The notes: generated by a model not told the origin, from the sequence alone. Shown: positions 40,847-51,271, counted from the stretch's first letter. The stretch: 64,000 nucleotides of DNA from Cellvibrio sp. PSBB023 (GCF_002007605.1 NZ_CP019799.1:2954001-3018000), one strand, 5' to 3'. Numbers and translations are program-made.

Positions 40847-42253
40847 ATGTCGAACATCAATGAGAACCTGACATCACTCGCTTATCTGGTTGCTGCCGTG
40901 CTGTTTATTATGGCACTGCGCGGTTTGTCCTCGCCGGAAACATCGCGTAAGGGCAACCTGTTTGGCATGCTGGGTATGCTAATCGCCGTAGTCACTACCG
41001 TACTCAGCCCTGCAGTTACTTCCTATGGCTGGATTATTATTGCACTCGCTATTGGTGCGGTCATTGGTATTTTTATCGCGCGCAAGATTGCCATGACGGC
41101 CATGCCACAACTGGTCGCTGCATTTCACAGCCTGGTGGGTATGGCGGCGGTATTGGTTGCTGGTGCAGCGTTTAGCAACCCGGAAGCCTTTGGTATTGTG
41201 AATACAGCAGGCGAGATTTTTATCGCTAGCAAAATTGAAATGGGCTTGGGTGTAGTCATTGGTGCAATCACTTTTTCCGGCTCAGTGATTGCTTTTACCA
41301 AGCTGCAAGGTTTGGTATCAGGCAAGCCCATTGTATTTGCCGGCCAACATTTTATTAATGCGATTCTCGGTGCAGCCATTCTCGGTTTGATCGGTTATTT
41401 CTGCGTTGATCAATCCCCCTGGGTATTCTGGGGCATGACGGCGCTGGCCTTTGTGATTGGTGTATTGCTGATTATTCCTATCGGCGGAGCGGATATGCCC
41501 GTGGTCGTGTCCATGCTTAACTCCTACTCCGGCTGGGCCGCTGCAGGCATTGGTTTTACTCTGCACAACGATGCATTAATTGTCACTGGTGCACTAGTCG
41601 GCTCGTCAGGCGCCATTCTCTCCTATATCATGTGCAAAGGCATGAACCGCTCGTTCTTTAATGTGATTCTTGGTGGTTTTGGTGCAGATACCTCTGCAGC
41701 AGCTGGCGCCGATAGCGCAGAAGAGCGCCCGGTAAAACGAGGCAGTGCCGAAGATGCTGCCTTTATCATGAAAAATGCAGGGTCAGTGATTATTGTTCCC
41801 GGTTACGGCATGGCAGTTGCCCAGGCACAGCATGCGCTACGTGAAATGTGTGAGGAATTGAAAAAAGCCGGTGTCAAAATCAGTTACGCCATTCATCCGG
41901 TTGCAGGGCGTATGCCCGGCCACATGAACGTGTTACTGGCGGAAGCCAATGTCCCTTATGACGAAGTATTTGAGCTGGAAGACATCAACAATGAGTTCCA
42001 GACAGCCGATGTTGCTTTTGTTATTGGCGCGAACGATGTTACCAACCCTGCCGCCAAAACCAATCCGCAAAGCCCAATTTTTGGTATGCCGATTTTGGAA
42101 GTGGAAAAAGCGCGCACGGTATTGTTTGTGAAGCGCTCCATGGCCTCCGGTTATTCAGGTGTAGAAAACGAATTATTCCACCGCGACAACACCATGATGT
42201 TGTTTGGTGATGCCAAGAAAATGGTAGAAACGATTGTTAAAAATATTGTGTAA
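40847..42253 (+). CDS. pntB: Proton-translocating transhydrogenase, beta subunit
   Basis: A 468-residue protein with about eight or nine transmembrane segments in the first 270 residues and a C-terminal NADP-binding domain III. Seen: MPQLVAAFHSLVGMAAVLVA, FSGSVIAFTKLQGLVSGKP, MPVVVSMLNSYSGWAAAGIGF, then VPGYGMAVAQAQHALREM, HPVAGRMPGHMNVLLAEA, VIGANDVTNPAA and KRSMASGYSGVENELF. These match the NADP-site residues of the family. The gene is followed by a clear terminator. Confidence 0.97.
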   Translation: MSNINENLTSLAYLVAAVLFIMALRGLSSPETSRKGNLFGMLGMLIAVVTTVLSPAVTSYGWIIIALAIGAVIGIFIARKIAMTAMPQLVAAFHSLVGMAAVLVAGAAFSNPEAFGIVNTAGEIFIASKIEMGLGVVIGAITFSGSVIAFTKLQGLVSGKPIVFAGQHFINAILGAAILGLIGYFCVDQSPWVFWGMTALAFVIGVLLIIPIGGADMPVVVSMLNSYSGWAAAGIGFTLHNDALIVTGALVGSSGAILSYIMCKGMNRSFFNVILGGFGADTSAAAGADSAEERPVKRGSAEDAAFIMKNAGSVIIVPGYGMAVAQAQHALREMCEELKKAGVKISYAIHPVAGRMPGHMNVLLAEANVPYDEVFELEDINNEFQTADVAFVIGANDVTNPAAKTNPQSPIFGMPILEVEKARTVLFVKRSMASGYSGVENELFHRDNTMMLFGDAKKMVETIVKNIV

Positions 42254-42262
42254 GCCCTTGCT

Positions 42263-42287
42263 GAGTGCCCTTGTGGCACTCTTTTTT
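42263..42287 (+). terminator. Intrinsic terminator of the pnt operon
   Basis: GAGTGCC and GGCACTC (stem 42263-42281) followed by six T. Confidence 0.88.
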
Positions 42288-42313
42288 ATGCAGCGCTAAG
42301 CAGATAGTTGATT

Positions 42314-42709
42314 ATGAAAATTGAACACTTTGCACTGAACGTAAAAGACCCTATCGCCATGGCGGCCTGGTATGTAGCGCATATGGGCTTGAACATTGTG
42401 CGCAAACAGGATGGCGGCGCCAACACCCATTTTTTGGGCGATGACAGTGGCGATGTAATGTTGGAAATTTACAACAACCCGCCCGATCAAGTGCCTGATT
42501 ATGCCAACATGAGTCCACTACTGGTGCACTTGGCATTTGTGTGCGACAACCCGGAAGAAAAACGTGCGGAACTGGAAGCGGTAGGTGCGAGCTTTGCAGA
42601 AGAAGTTCGCATTCAAGATGGATCACATTTGGTGATGATGCGCGACCCTTGGGGTCTGTCGATCCAATTGTGTAAGCGCGGCAAAAAAATGTTGCGCTGC
42701 CAGCAGTAA
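42314..42709 (+). CDS. VOC (glyoxalase/bleomycin-resistance fold) family protein
   Basis: A 131-residue protein with the paired beta-alpha-beta-beta-beta units of the vicinal oxygen chelate fold: MKIEHFALNVKDPIAMAAWYV in the first, HLAFVCDNPEEKRAELEAVGA in the second, ending MMRDPWGLSIQLCKR. The positions His5, His95-like and Glu-type ligands suggest a metal site. Substrate cannot be told from sequence. It lies between the pnt operon and kdgK but points the other way to kdgK and is likely transcribed alone. The ATG at 42314 is used; the upstream in-frame TTG at 42308 has no advantage. Confidence 0.8.
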   Translation: MKIEHFALNVKDPIAMAAWYVAHMGLNIVRKQDGGANTHFLGDDSGDVMLEIYNNPPDQVPDYANMSPLLVHLAFVCDNPEEKRAELEAVGASFAEEVRIQDGSHLVMMRDPWGLSIQLCKRGKKMLRCQQ

Positions 42710-42729
42710 AAAAGTGTGATGTTTATACC

Positions 42730-42760
42730 TGCGTTGCGCGAGATTTACTCGCGCAACGCA
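42730..42760. terminator. Hairpin between convergent VOC gene and kdgK
   Basis: TGCGTTGCGCGAG and CTCGCGCAACGCA form a perfect 13-bp stem with a 5-base loop ATTTA. There is no adjacent T-run, but the position between convergent genes fits a terminator. Confidence 0.6.
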
Positions 42761-42767
42761 ACAGGGC

Positions 42768-43709
42768 CTAAGCGCCAAGTTCTTTATCAAAAATAGCCTT
42801 ATCTATAATTGCACCGCGATGGCGAATAATAATGCCGGCACAGCGAATACCTTGCTTGGCAGAATCCACCAGCGATTTACCTTGCAAGCGCCCTGCTAAA
42901 TAGCCAGCGTTAAACGTATCGCCTGCTCCTGTCGTATCAATGACACCCTGCACCGGTGGAACCGGTACGCGCAATTCCTCGTCAGGGGTAATGATGATCG
43001 CATCATCAGCACCGCGCTTTAGCACCAGCTCGCTGAGCTTGTAAGCGGCATAACGTTTTTTGCAGCCCTCAACAGAATCGTCCCCCCAAAGCAATTGCTC
43101 GTCATCAAGCGTCAAGAGTGCGATATCGGTGTACTGCATGATGGACAACATCGCTTGCTGTGCTTCAGCTTTATCGCGCCACAAGCGCGGACGGTAGTTG
43201 CTGTCAAATGCCACTATCACATCTTGCTGACGCAACTTATGCAAACTGTTGTACAAAAACTCGCGCGACTTTTCACCGATAATCGCCAGGGTAATACCAC
43301 TCAGGTAAACGCAATTGCAATGCACTAACTTTTGGCAGAGTTGATCGGCAGCCTCTTGGGAGGAAAACAATTCACGCGCGGGCGCTTCTTTACGCCAGTA
43401 AAAAAATTCGCGTTCGCCATCGGGAGTGTTGCGAATAATGTATAAACCCGGCGAGCGACCCGGCAGTTGTTTAATCAACCCGGTGCCAATATTTTCGCCC
43501 GCCATGCGCTGCATGATTTGCGTACTGTAGGGGTCTTCTCCCAACTGGGTAACGTAATCGGTGGTTAACCCCAAGCGCGCCATATACACCGACGTGTTGT
43601 AGGTATCACCCGCAAAAGATAAGGCCATGATTTCGCGGCCATTACTGTCGGCAGTAGGAAATGGAGCCAGCTCCACCATGACTTCGCCAATTGCTGCTAT
43701 GTGTGCCAT
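42768..43709 (-). CDS. kdgK: 2-keto-3-deoxygluconate kinase (PfkB family)
   Basis: A 313-residue ribokinase-type sugar kinase phosphorylating 2-keto-3-deoxygluconate. PfkB marks: N-terminal IGEVMVELAP and FAGDTYNTSVYMARLG, and C-terminal VIDTTGAGDTFNAGYLAGRL with the catalytic Asp. KDG-kinase-like features are GLYIIRNTPDGEREFFYWRKEAPAREL and AFDSNYRPRLW. It joins the products of both the kduI-kduD branch and the uronate reductase-dehydratase branch. Divergent from the uxuB-type gene; the 213-base gap has an AATATTC-N7-GAATATT inverted repeat that may be an operator. Confidence 0.93.
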   Translation of the reverse strand: MAHIAAIGEVMVELAPFPTADSNGREIMALSFAGDTYNTSVYMARLGLTTDYVTQLGEDPYSTQIMQRMAGENIGTGLIKQLPGRSPGLYIIRNTPDGEREFFYWRKEAPARELFSSQEAADQLCQKLVHCNCVYLSGITLAIIGEKSREFLYNSLHKLRQQDVIVAFDSNYRPRLWRDKAEAQQAMLSIMQYTDIALLTLDDEQLLWGDDSVEGCKKRYAAYKLSELVLKRGADDAIIITPDEELRVPVPPVQGVIDTTGAGDTFNAGYLAGRLQGKSLVDSAKQGIRCAGIIIRHRGAIIDKAIFDKELGA

Positions 43710-43772
43710 TTTGATAATTCCAGAGTTATTGGAGACGAATGAAAAACGGTAGCGTTAAATTTTTTACGCAAT

Positions 43773-43793
43773 AATATTCAGAAAAAGAATATT
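43773..43793. promoter_or_regulatory. Inverted repeat in the kdgK / uxuB divergent promoter region
   Basis: AATATTC (43773-43779) and GAATATT (43787-43793) separated by seven bases. A candidate dimer site between the two divergent uronate genes; no regulator can be named. Confidence 0.35.
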
Positions 43794-43922
43794 TTTATCG
43801 AAACAGAATGAGTTCAAAATATATCACTCTTACTCGCGTAAAAACACACATTTATTTGCCAGCGATTTTGCGCGGCGAAGATGATTAACATTTCTATTAC
43901 ATCAACTGATTGGATTTTCACA

Positions 43923-45398
43923 ATGAATCGTTTGAACAAAAACCTGATTACCGAATTGCCTGCCGATGTTGCACTGCCGCGTTATAACCGCGATCAATTA
44001 ACAGCAGGTATAGTGCACTTGGGAATAGGCGCATTTCATCGCGCACACCAGGCATTTTATACCGAGGCGGTGCTCAATCAATTTGGCGGTAACTGGGGCA
44101 TTGTGGGAAGCAGCCTGCGCTCTGCCAGCGTGCGCGATCAATTGGTTCCGCAAGACTGCCTCTACACATTGGTAGAGCGCTCTGGTGAAGGTGAAAAACT
44201 GCAATTGATTGGCGCGGTACTGGATACATTGGTTGGCCCGGAAAATCCGGCAGCATTGGTCGCACAAATGGCCGACACCAATATTAAAATTGTTTCGCTC
44301 ACCATTACTGAAAAAGGTTATTGCCACGACCCCGCCACCGGTAATTTGAATCTCAATCACCCGGATATTATTCACGACTTACAAAATCTGGATAAACCCG
44401 TATCTGCAATTGGTTTTTTAGTCGCCGCCCTGCAACAACGTTTTAACAATAACCAAAAAGCCTTTACTTTATTAAGCTGCGACAACCTGCCAAATAATGG
44501 TGAAGTATTGGAAAAAGTGGTTTCGCAATTTGCAGAAAAAGTATCTCCCGAATTTGCGCAGTGGATTAAAGCAAATGCTACCTTTCCCTGCACTATGATT
44601 GACCGTATTGTACCTGCCACTACCGATGATGATCGCCGCGATATAGAAGCGCGCCTCGGCTTGCGCGATGAAGGCATGGTTGTGTGCGAACCCTTTTCAC
44701 AATGGGTAGTGGAAGATAAATTTGCCGATGGCCGCCCTGAATGGGACAAGGTTGGCGTGCTTCTGGTAGAAGACGTACGTGTGTTTGAAAAAATCAAATT
44801 GCGTTTACTAAACGGCGCGCACTCCACCATGGCTTACACCGGATACCTCTCCGGTTTTGATTATATTAGCGAAGTCATGGAGCAACCTGCATTTGTCAAT
44901 TTGGTAAAAACTTACATGGCACGCGAAGCAGGTGAAACGGTTACTGCTCCTGCCGGTTTTGATATTGAAGCTTATAAGCAACAATTGCGTGATCGTTTCT
45001 CTAACAAAGCACTTAAACACCGCACTTGGCAAATCGCGATGGATGGCTCACAAAAATTACCGCAACGCTTATTGGAAACCTTGCGCGAGCAATTAGCAGG
45101 CAATGGTCATATCGATATTTTATGTTTGGGCGTTGCCGCCTGGATTCGTTATGTCTCGGGCGTAGATGAAAAAGGCAATGCAATTGAAGTGTCTGACCCG
45201 CTGGCATCTGAACTGCGCGCCGCTTGCGATGCAAACCAGGGCAACCCTGCAGCGATGGTGAAAGCCGTAGTCAGCATCCAAAAAGTATTTGGTACGGATT
45301 TAATTGATGAAAGCCGCTTTATTGCCACCACCACGCAATGGCTGGAGCGTTTTTATGCCAAAGGTGTACTGGCCTCGGTACAAGAGTATTTTCAGTAA
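43923..45398 (+). CDS. uxuB: Mannitol dehydrogenase family oxidoreductase, UxuB-like (fructuronate/tagaturonate reductase)
   Basis: A 491-residue polyol dehydrogenase. Seen: IVHLGIGAFHRAHQAFYTEAVLNQ, SLTITEKGYCHDPATG, SCDNLPNNG, FPCTMIDRIVPATT, CEPFSQWVVEDKF, RLLNGAHSTMAYTGYL (active-site lysine region KIKLRLLNG), RFSNKALKHRTWQIAMDGSQKLPQRLL. These blocks follow E. coli UxuB (D-mannonate/fructuronate) very closely. In this locus the dehydratase is UxaA-type, which would need tagaturonate reductase activity, so the enzyme may act on either uronate. ATG at 43923 fits the family N-terminus better than 43881, which would add a 14-residue extension. Confidence 0.85.
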   Translation: MNRLNKNLITELPADVALPRYNRDQLTAGIVHLGIGAFHRAHQAFYTEAVLNQFGGNWGIVGSSLRSASVRDQLVPQDCLYTLVERSGEGEKLQLIGAVLDTLVGPENPAALVAQMADTNIKIVSLTITEKGYCHDPATGNLNLNHPDIIHDLQNLDKPVSAIGFLVAALQQRFNNNQKAFTLLSCDNLPNNGEVLEKVVSQFAEKVSPEFAQWIKANATFPCTMIDRIVPATTDDDRRDIEARLGLRDEGMVVCEPFSQWVVEDKFADGRPEWDKVGVLLVEDVRVFEKIKLRLLNGAHSTMAYTGYLSGFDYISEVMEQPAFVNLVKTYMAREAGETVTAPAGFDIEAYKQQLRDRFSNKALKHRTWQIAMDGSQKLPQRLLETLREQLAGNGHIDILCLGVAAWIRYVSGVDEKGNAIEVSDPLASELRAACDANQGNPAAMVKAVVSIQKVFGTDLIDESRFIATTTQWLERFYAKGVLASVQEYFQ

Positions 45399-45411
45399 AT
45401 CCTGCAGTCAT

Positions 45412-45447
45412 TCACTCCCGTTGCGATCAGTCATGCAGCGGGAGTGA
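45412..45447 (+). terminator. Terminator after the uxuB-type gene
   Basis: TCACTCCCG and CGGGAGTGA form a 9-bp stem with inner TGC/GCA pairing, followed by CATGATTATTTTT. Confidence 0.65.
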
Positions 45448-45485
45448 CATGATTATTTTTCTAATCGGCATTATCAGGATCTCAC

Positions 45486-46577
45486 ATGCTGTTGCGTGCA
45501 CAATTACTATTACTGTTGTCGTTATTCATCGCCGGTTGCGCTACTCCCCTCTCATCAACCTATGACGCCCGGGTTGATCCTGCAGTAAAGATGAATGCGC
45601 ATAATTTTCCTACGATTCAAGCTGCCCTCAACGCCGCACCGGTTAATGCCCAAAAACCCTATCGCATTTTTATTGCGCCAGGCGACTATTACGAAAAACT
45701 GATCATCGACAAACCCAACATTCATTTGTACGGTGCCGGCGCAACTAAAACCCGCATCCATTACGATGCCTATGCCGGGCAAGAGTACTCTGCCGGAAAA
45801 ATCTGGGGCACCGCAGGCTCGGCCACACTGACACTACGTGCGCCCGGCATCGCATTGCATCAATTAACCGTAGAAAATTCATTTGATTTTTTGCATAACG
45901 ATTCACTGCAACCCGATGCTACTGAGCGAGTCGGTAACACCCAAGCAGTCGCCTTGCTGTTAGATAGTGGCAGCGATACTTTTTTTGCACGCGATATAGC
46001 ACTGCTCGGCTATCAAGACACCTTATATGTAAATAGTGGACGCAGCTGGTTTGATCGCAGCCTGATTGCTGGCAATGTGGATTATATTTTTGGTAAGGGT
46101 AATGCGTTGTTTACCCATTCAGAAATTAAAACACTGGAACGCGGCCGTGCCAATTTTCCCCACGGTTATATCACTGCGCCCTCGACTCAGATAAGTGATG
46201 AGTACGGGCTAACGTTTATTCATTGCAAGCTCACTCGCGCTGAATCGGTTCCCGACAATTCCGTCCCCCTCGGCCGCCCCTGGCACCCTACCACTCAGTT
46301 TGCTGATGGTCGCTACGCCGATCCCAATGCAATGGGCAAAGCCGTATTCATTAATACCTGGATGGACGCACACATCACCCGTGACGGTTGGTATTCCATG
46401 AATGGCACCGCAAAAGACGGAACCAAAATTGCTTTCTTACCAGAGGATGCACGCTTTTTTGAATACAGCAGCCGTGGGCCTGGTGCGGTGATTAATAGCA
46501 GTCGTCGTCAGTTAACCAGTGATGATGTAAAAAAATATACACGCGAAACCATTCTAGGTGATTGGGCGATTAAGTAA
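45486..46577 (+). CDS. Pectinesterase, carbohydrate esterase family 8, lipoprotein
   Basis: A 363-residue right-handed beta-helix enzyme removing methyl esters from homogalacturonan. The N-terminal LLLLSLFIAGC is a lipoprotein signal. CE8 motifs are all present: FPTIQAALNAAP, TVEN, GNTQAVAL (conserved Gln), LGYQDTLY (catalytic Asp), GNVDYIFGKGNA (nucleophile Asp) and LGRPWHP (Arg, Trp). It would expose polygalacturonate to the GH28 enzyme. It sits directly after the uxuB-type gene, with a terminator in between. Confidence 0.94.
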   Translation: MLLRAQLLLLLSLFIAGCATPLSSTYDARVDPAVKMNAHNFPTIQAALNAAPVNAQKPYRIFIAPGDYYEKLIIDKPNIHLYGAGATKTRIHYDAYAGQEYSAGKIWGTAGSATLTLRAPGIALHQLTVENSFDFLHNDSLQPDATERVGNTQAVALLLDSGSDTFFARDIALLGYQDTLYVNSGRSWFDRSLIAGNVDYIFGKGNALFTHSEIKTLERGRANFPHGYITAPSTQISDEYGLTFIHCKLTRAESVPDNSVPLGRPWHPTTQFADGRYADPNAMGKAVFINTWMDAHITRDGWYSMNGTAKDGTKIAFLPEDARFFEYSSRGPGAVINSSRRQLTSDDVKKYTRETILGDWAIK

Positions 46578-46614
46578 TCAACTCATTTTTCGTAGTGTTT
46601 TCATTTTTATATAA

Positions 46615-46650
46615 CCGGATATTTTTACCTGTCACAAAAAAAATATCCGG
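46615..46650 (+). terminator. Hairpin after the pectinesterase gene
   Basis: CCGGATATTTTT and AAAAATATCCGG form a perfect 12-bp stem, 37 bases past the stop. The T-run is inside the stem. Confidence 0.5.
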
Positions 46651-46723
46651 CAAGCCTTATGTAATCAAATCGTCATAATCACTACCTAGATTGCGAAGTG
46701 TATTCACCAATCTGTATTTGCTT

Positions 46724-49069
46724 ATGAAAATCTCCTCCCGTTTGATGCTCGGCGCCATGTTATTAACGGGCCTGGCCGTGCTACTTGCCGCGGGAACCAC
46801 GGGCTGGCTCGCATTAACAGAATCCAACCGTGCGCTCTCGCAAAACCTTGAACATCAATTCCAATCGCTGGCTACCAGCCGCGCGCAAGCTATTACCACC
46901 CAGTTTTCCAATTACCGTGAATTGCTGTTATCACTCTCCCATGGACGCATGACCCAGGAAGCAGTCTATGGTTTTGTGCGGCCTTTTGCATCTTATCGCT
47001 ATGAAGTCACGGCGCGTACTACGGAAGAATTGCGCAGCGAATTGGCCGACTGGTATGAAAATACTTATGCGCCCTATCACCTGCAACAGAGTAAAGGAGA
47101 TGCGCTGGATACGCGCCCATGGCTGGAGAAATTCTCTCAGGAAGCGCTGTTAATCCAGCATTATTATTTGCAAAAAAATACCCAGTCGTTAGCGCAACTG
47201 GCACTCATGGAGGATGCTAATGACGCAACGATTTACGGGCAGCAACATCGTCGTTATCACAGCAGTTTTCGCGATTTAAGCCAGCGTTTTGGTTTCAGCG
47301 ATTTATTACTGATTGATGCACAAAGCCAAACGGTTATTTATTCAGTACAAAAAAGTCCACTGCTCGGCAGCTCGCTCAACGATGGCCCGTTTAGCCAATC
47401 GTCACTGGCAGAGCTGAGCGCGCAATTGCGCACTGCACCTCGCGATAAGGTATTGTTCTCGCGTTTTTATACCAACCCGGCGCGTTTTAATCAGCAAGTG
47501 GCCTACATGGGCTTGCCGGTTTTTCACGATGTGCAAAGCCCGAACAGCGCGGTAGGTTTTTTAGTGGTTGAAATTCCGTCGACTACACTGACTGACATAG
47601 TGAACGCCGGACAGCACTGGCAAGCATTGGGCTTGGGTTTGAGTGGCGATGTGTACCTGACTGATCAGGACGGGCAATTGCTCACCGAACTGCGCCCCAT
47701 GCTGGAAGAACCGGCCGTATTTTTACCGCAATTAAAAACACTTATCGACAGCAATCAATTTGACACCATCAATCGCTTGCAACAAACCCGTGGAATTTTT
47801 TCACCCAAGACCCAAGCAGTAACCCGTGCACTGGCGGGCGAGACCGGTAGCGGTATGACGGAGGATTATCTGGCGCGCCGGGTGCTGAGCAGTTGGCAAC
47901 CTGTGATGGTAGGAGATCAGCATTTTGCACTCGTGGCGCAACAAAATCCCGATGAAGTATTTGCCCCTCTGGCGAACCTGCGCAATACACTTTGGCGCAG
48001 TATTGCCCTGGCCATTTTTCTTTTAACGGCAATCGCCGCGTTGGTTGCCTATGCATTTGCCCAACATATTGGCAAACCACTGGAGCAATTAGCGCGTGCG
48101 ATTCAACAGTCAGCACAGGAAAAAAACCTTGCTGTCGAATTTCCTGATCAACGCAAGGATGAGCTGGGCGATATTGGCCGCTCGCTGAATTTTTTATTTC
48201 ACGAATTAAACAACGCACTGGTTCAAGTCAACAGCTCCAGCCAGCAAAGCTTGCAAGGCGCACTGGATAATGTTGCTACGGCACGCCAGTGCCGCGATGA
48301 GGCTAGGCGCCAACGTCAGGATATGAATCATGTCGGCGCTGAAACCGATGTGGTGGTGCAATCGCTCGCACAGATGACAGAGCAGTTACAACTCGTCAGT
48401 CACAAGGTGGATCACGCTTCTACCCTGGCGAGCGAAGGCAGGCTGCGCGTGCAATCAGCCACACAGCAAATGCAAACACTTGCCGAGCAGGTAACACACT
48501 CCTGCTCCACCCTGACGGAGTTGCGTAGCGCAACCGACAATATAGGTTCCGTGCTGGACACCATTCAAAGCGTAGCGGAACAGACCAATTTACTGGCCTT
48601 GAATGCGGCGATTGAAGCGGCACGCGCAGGAGAACAGGGACGCGGTTTTGCAGTGGTGGCAGAAGAGGTGCGACGCTTGTCATTTGATACACAAACAGCA
48701 ACCGGTGAAATTAAAAAAATGATTGATCAGTTGCGCAACTCTGTCACCCACATTTCCAATGGGCTCACTGCCGAACAGGAAACAGCACAACGCTGTTTAT
48801 TGGAAACCCGTGCGACGCAATCTTCGCTGCTGGATATAGAAGGCGCTGTGGCCGATGCAAGGGGGATTGCCCAGACCATCAACAACAGCGCACAAGAAGA
48901 AAGCCAGCGCGCACAGGCTATGCGCGGCCGCTTGATTCATCTCATTACGGGGATTAACGAAACCGATATTGCCATCACCCGTTTGGCGGAAAGTGCGGAA
49001 CAACAAAATGCACTGGCCAATCGCGTGATGGCGGCGACAAACGTCGTACGCTTTGAACTGCGTCGCTAA
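46724..49069 (+). CDS. Methyl-accepting chemotaxis protein with large periplasmic sensor
   Basis: A 781-residue chemoreceptor. TM1 is at about 8-33 ([25 protein letters not shown]). The periplasmic part of about 390 residues looks like a dCache-type ligand domain. TM2 is at about 425-447 ([21 protein letters not shown]), then a HAMP segment ([20 protein letters not shown]). The signalling hairpin tip [36 protein letters not shown] is complete. It should control the flagellar CheA pathway. The ligand is unknown; the nearby pectin and uronate genes make a plant-derived compound a reasonable guess only. ATG at 46724 is used because the extra upstream residues (from 46691) are not signal-like. 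Its stop codon lies in a hairpin shared with fbp. Confidence 0.92.
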   Translation: MKISSRLMLGAMLLTGLAVLLAAGTTGWLALTESNRALSQNLEHQFQSLATSRAQAITTQFSNYRELLLSLSHGRMTQEAVYGFVRPFASYRYEVTARTTEELRSELADWYENTYAPYHLQQSKGDALDTRPWLEKFSQEALLIQHYYLQKNTQSLAQLALMEDANDATIYGQQHRRYHSSFRDLSQRFGFSDLLLIDAQSQTVIYSVQKSPLLGSSLNDGPFSQSSLAELSAQLRTAPRDKVLFSRFYTNPARFNQQVAYMGLPVFHDVQSPNSAVGFLVVEIPSTTLTDIVNAGQHWQALGLGLSGDVYLTDQDGQLLTELRPMLEEPAVFLPQLKTLIDSNQFDTINRLQQTRGIFSPKTQAVTRALAGETGSGMTEDYLARRVLSSWQPVMVGDQHFALVAQQNPDEVFAPLANLRNTLWRSIALAIFLLTAIAALVAYAFAQHIGKPLEQLARAIQQSAQEKNLAVEFPDQRKDELGDIGRSLNFLFHELNNALVQVNSSSQQSLQGALDNVATARQCRDEARRQRQDMNHVGAETDVVVQSLAQMTEQLQLVSHKVDHASTLASEGRLRVQSATQQMQTLAEQVTHSCSTLTELRSATDNIGSVLDTIQSVAEQTNLLALNAAIEAARAGEQGRGFAVVAEEVRRLSFDTQTATGEIKKMIDQLRNSVTHISNGLTAEQETAQRCLLETRATQSSLLDIEGAVADARGIAQTINNSAQEESQRAQAMRGRLIHLITGINETDIAITRLAESAEQQNALANRVMAATNVVRFELRR

Positions 49070-49080
49070 TCAGCGACGCA
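49059..49080. terminator. Hairpin containing both convergent stop codons (MCP and fbp)
   Basis: TGCGTCGCT and AGCGACGCA pair around AATC. The MCP stop TAA spans 49067-49069 and the fbp stop is at 49072-49070, so the loop is formed by the two stops. Both proteins end in Leu-Arg-Arg as a result. No T-run. Confidence 0.55.
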
Positions 49081-50041
49081 AATAACTCAGGCACTCATCC
49101 ACTTCATCAGCAGAACCAAGAATCACCGCGACCCGTTCATGTAACTGTTGCGGTTGGATATCCAAAATTCGCTGACTTTCGCTCCAGGCTTTACCGCCTG
49201 CATTTTCAATCAGCAACGCCATGGGATTGGCTTCATACAGCAAACGCAATTTGGCGGGTTGCTTAGGGTTGCGCGAATCTGATGGGTATAAAAATATACC
49301 GCTGCGCGTTAACACGCGATGCACATCGCCCACCATGGCCGCGTTCCAGCGCATGTTAAAACGCTTTTGTCGTGGGCCAGTTTCACCGAGCACCAAATCA
49401 TCAATATAAGCGCGCATGTCTTCGCTCCAGAAGCGCGCATTGCTGGTATTAATAGCAAATTCTTGCGTCTGTGGAGCGAGCTGGATCAGATCAGCGGTGA
49501 GCAAAAAATTGCCCTGGGTGGAATCCAGCGTAAAGCAACGAGTACCTTTACCTGTGGTAATGGCGAGCAAAGTGGATGGTCCATAGAGCACATAACCGGC
49601 GCACACTTGTTGGCTGCCTGCTTGCTGGAACTGCAATTCACTGCCGTGCGGAATTAAATCCTGCGAGCGATAAATACTGAAAATAGTACCTATTTGCCCG
49701 TTGATATCGATATTCGATGAGCCATCGAGAGGATCAAAAGCAACCAGGTATTGACCGGTGCTGGTGCCCGCAACAACAGTGTCCTCCTCTTCCGAGGCGA
49801 TAGCTGCTACTGCCGGACACGCCAGCAATAAATCTTTTAGCAATTGATTGGAAATAATATCCAGATGTTTTTGGGTCTCGCCCTGGATGTTTTCATCCTG
49901 GGTTGAACCCAATACACCAGCCAATGCGCCCTGGCGCACACGGAATGCAATTTCTTTACTCGCATCGACGATGGTTCCAATGACCTGGATCAGGTCATCG
50001 GCCACCTGGTCGCTGCGCAATACACTGAATAAATTTTTCAT
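49070..50041 (-). CDS. fbp: Fructose-1,6-bisphosphatase, class 1
   Basis: A 323-residue gluconeogenic phosphatase. Visible: the metal/substrate motif [53 protein letters not shown] and [14 protein letters not shown]. The start at 50041 ([12 protein letters not shown]) is used: the 38 residues upstream in the longer frame are not part of the family. It lies 29 bases after fba on the same strand, so fba-fbp form an operon, perhaps with tpiA. Its stop directly abuts the convergent MCP gene. Confidence 0.95.
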   Translation of the reverse strand: MKNLFSVLRSDQVADDLIQVIGTIVDASKEIAFRVRQGALAGVLGSTQDENIQGETQKHLDIISNQLLKDLLLACPAVAAIASEEEDTVVAGTSTGQYLVAFDPLDGSSNIDINGQIGTIFSIYRSQDLIPHGSELQFQQAGSQQVCAGYVLYGPSTLLAITTGKGTRCFTLDSTQGNFLLTADLIQLAPQTQEFAINTSNARFWSEDMRAYIDDLVLGETGPRQKRFNMRWNAAMVGDVHRVLTRSGIFLYPSDSRNPKQPAKLRLLYEANPMALLIENAGGKAWSESQRILDIQPQQLHERVAVILGSADEVDECLSYLRR

Positions 50042-50070
50042 GCTGTGACTCGTTAATAAACGGTGTGCAT

Positions 50071-51150
50071 TTATCGATAGCGATTGATGCAATTTAAATC
50101 GGCAAAGGATTGCTCCAACCGCTTTACCATTACCTCTTCGCTTTGACGCAGCCAAACGCGCGGATCATAGAATTTTTTGTTGGGCTTATCGTCGCCTTCC
50201 GGGTTGCCAATCTGGCCCTGCAAATAGGCTTCATTGGTTTTGTAATAATCCATAGTACCTTGCCAGAAAGCCCATTGGGTATCTGTGTCTATGTTCATTT
50301 TGATTACGCCATAACTAATTGCTTCGGCAATCTCACTGGCAGCAGAACCCGAGCCACCGTGGAATACAAAATTCAAACTGTTATGCGGCAAACCAAATTT
50401 TTCGCTCACGTAAGTTTGTGAGTTTTTCAAAATGGAAGGCGTGAGCTGCACGTTGCCGGGCTTGTATACGCCGTGCACATTGCCAAAGGAGGCGGCAATG
50501 GTAAATTTTTCGCTGATAGCGCTGAGTTTTTCGTAGGCATAGGCCACATCTTCCGGCTGGGTATAGAGCGCGGAATTGTCCAGGTTGGTATTGTCTACGC
50601 CGTCTTCCTCACCACCGGTACAGCCCAACTCAATTTCCAGGGTGACATCGATTTTTTTCATGCGCGCCAGATACTCGGCTGAAATTTCAATGTTTTCCTG
50701 CAGCGATTCTTCCGACAGGTCGATCATGTGCGAACTGAATAAGGGCTTACCGGTTTGTGCAAAGTGGGCTTCACTCGCCGCTAACAAACCATCGATCCAG
50801 GGCAATAATTTTTTAGCCGCGTGATCGGTGTGCAAAATAACGGGCACACCATAGGCTTCCGCAACCGCGTGAATATATTTGGCGGCGGCGATGGAGCCTA
50901 AAATAGAACTGCCCTGTCCATCGAGCTTGATGCTTTTACCCAGGAAAAATGCTGATCCACCTTGGGACAACTGCACAATCACCGGCGAATTCACATTACG
51001 CGCAGCTTCCAGTGTGGCGTTAATCGTATTGGTGTTGCAGACGTTGACCGCCGGGTAGGCAAAACCGCCCGCTTTGGCGACAGCAAATAATTGATTGAGA
51101 GCATCGCCGGTAGCGACGCCGGGAGCAACAAGACTGGCAAGATTGTTCAT
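50071..51150 (-). CDS. fbaA: Fructose-bisphosphate aldolase, class II (type A)
   Basis: A 359-residue zinc aldolase joining dihydroxyacetone phosphate and glyceraldehyde 3-phosphate. Zinc ligands and active-site blocks: [56 protein letters not shown] and [13 protein letters not shown]. This is the E. coli FbaA type rather than the Pseudomonas Fda type. ATG at 51150 (GGGA about 8 bases upstream) is preferred over the GTG at 51153. Part of a tpiA-fba-fbp cluster useful for recycling triose phosphates made by uronate catabolism. Confidence 0.96.
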   Translation of the reverse strand: MNNLASLVAPGVATGDALNQLFAVAKAGGFAYPAVNVCNTNTINATLEAARNVNSPVIVQLSQGGSAFFLGKSIKLDGQGSSILGSIAAAKYIHAVAEAYGVPVILHTDHAAKKLLPWIDGLLAASEAHFAQTGKPLFSSHMIDLSEESLQENIEISAEYLARMKKIDVTLEIELGCTGGEEDGVDNTNLDNSALYTQPEDVAYAYEKLSAISEKFTIAASFGNVHGVYKPGNVQLTPSILKNSQTYVSEKFGLPHNSLNFVFHGGSGSAASEIAEAISYGVIKMNIDTDTQWAFWQGTMDYYKTNEAYLQGQIGNPEGDDKPNKKFYDPRVWLRQSEEVMVKRLEQSFADLNCINRYR

Positions 51151-51271
51151 CACAAATTCCCGAAATTAGCCCGCGAGGGGTGTGGTTGATTGTGGATGAC
51201 CGAAACTGCCGCCGATTCTATTTTCTTGTTTTTCTTCTGAATGTTTTTGTTAAACAATTTTTAGTATGTTG

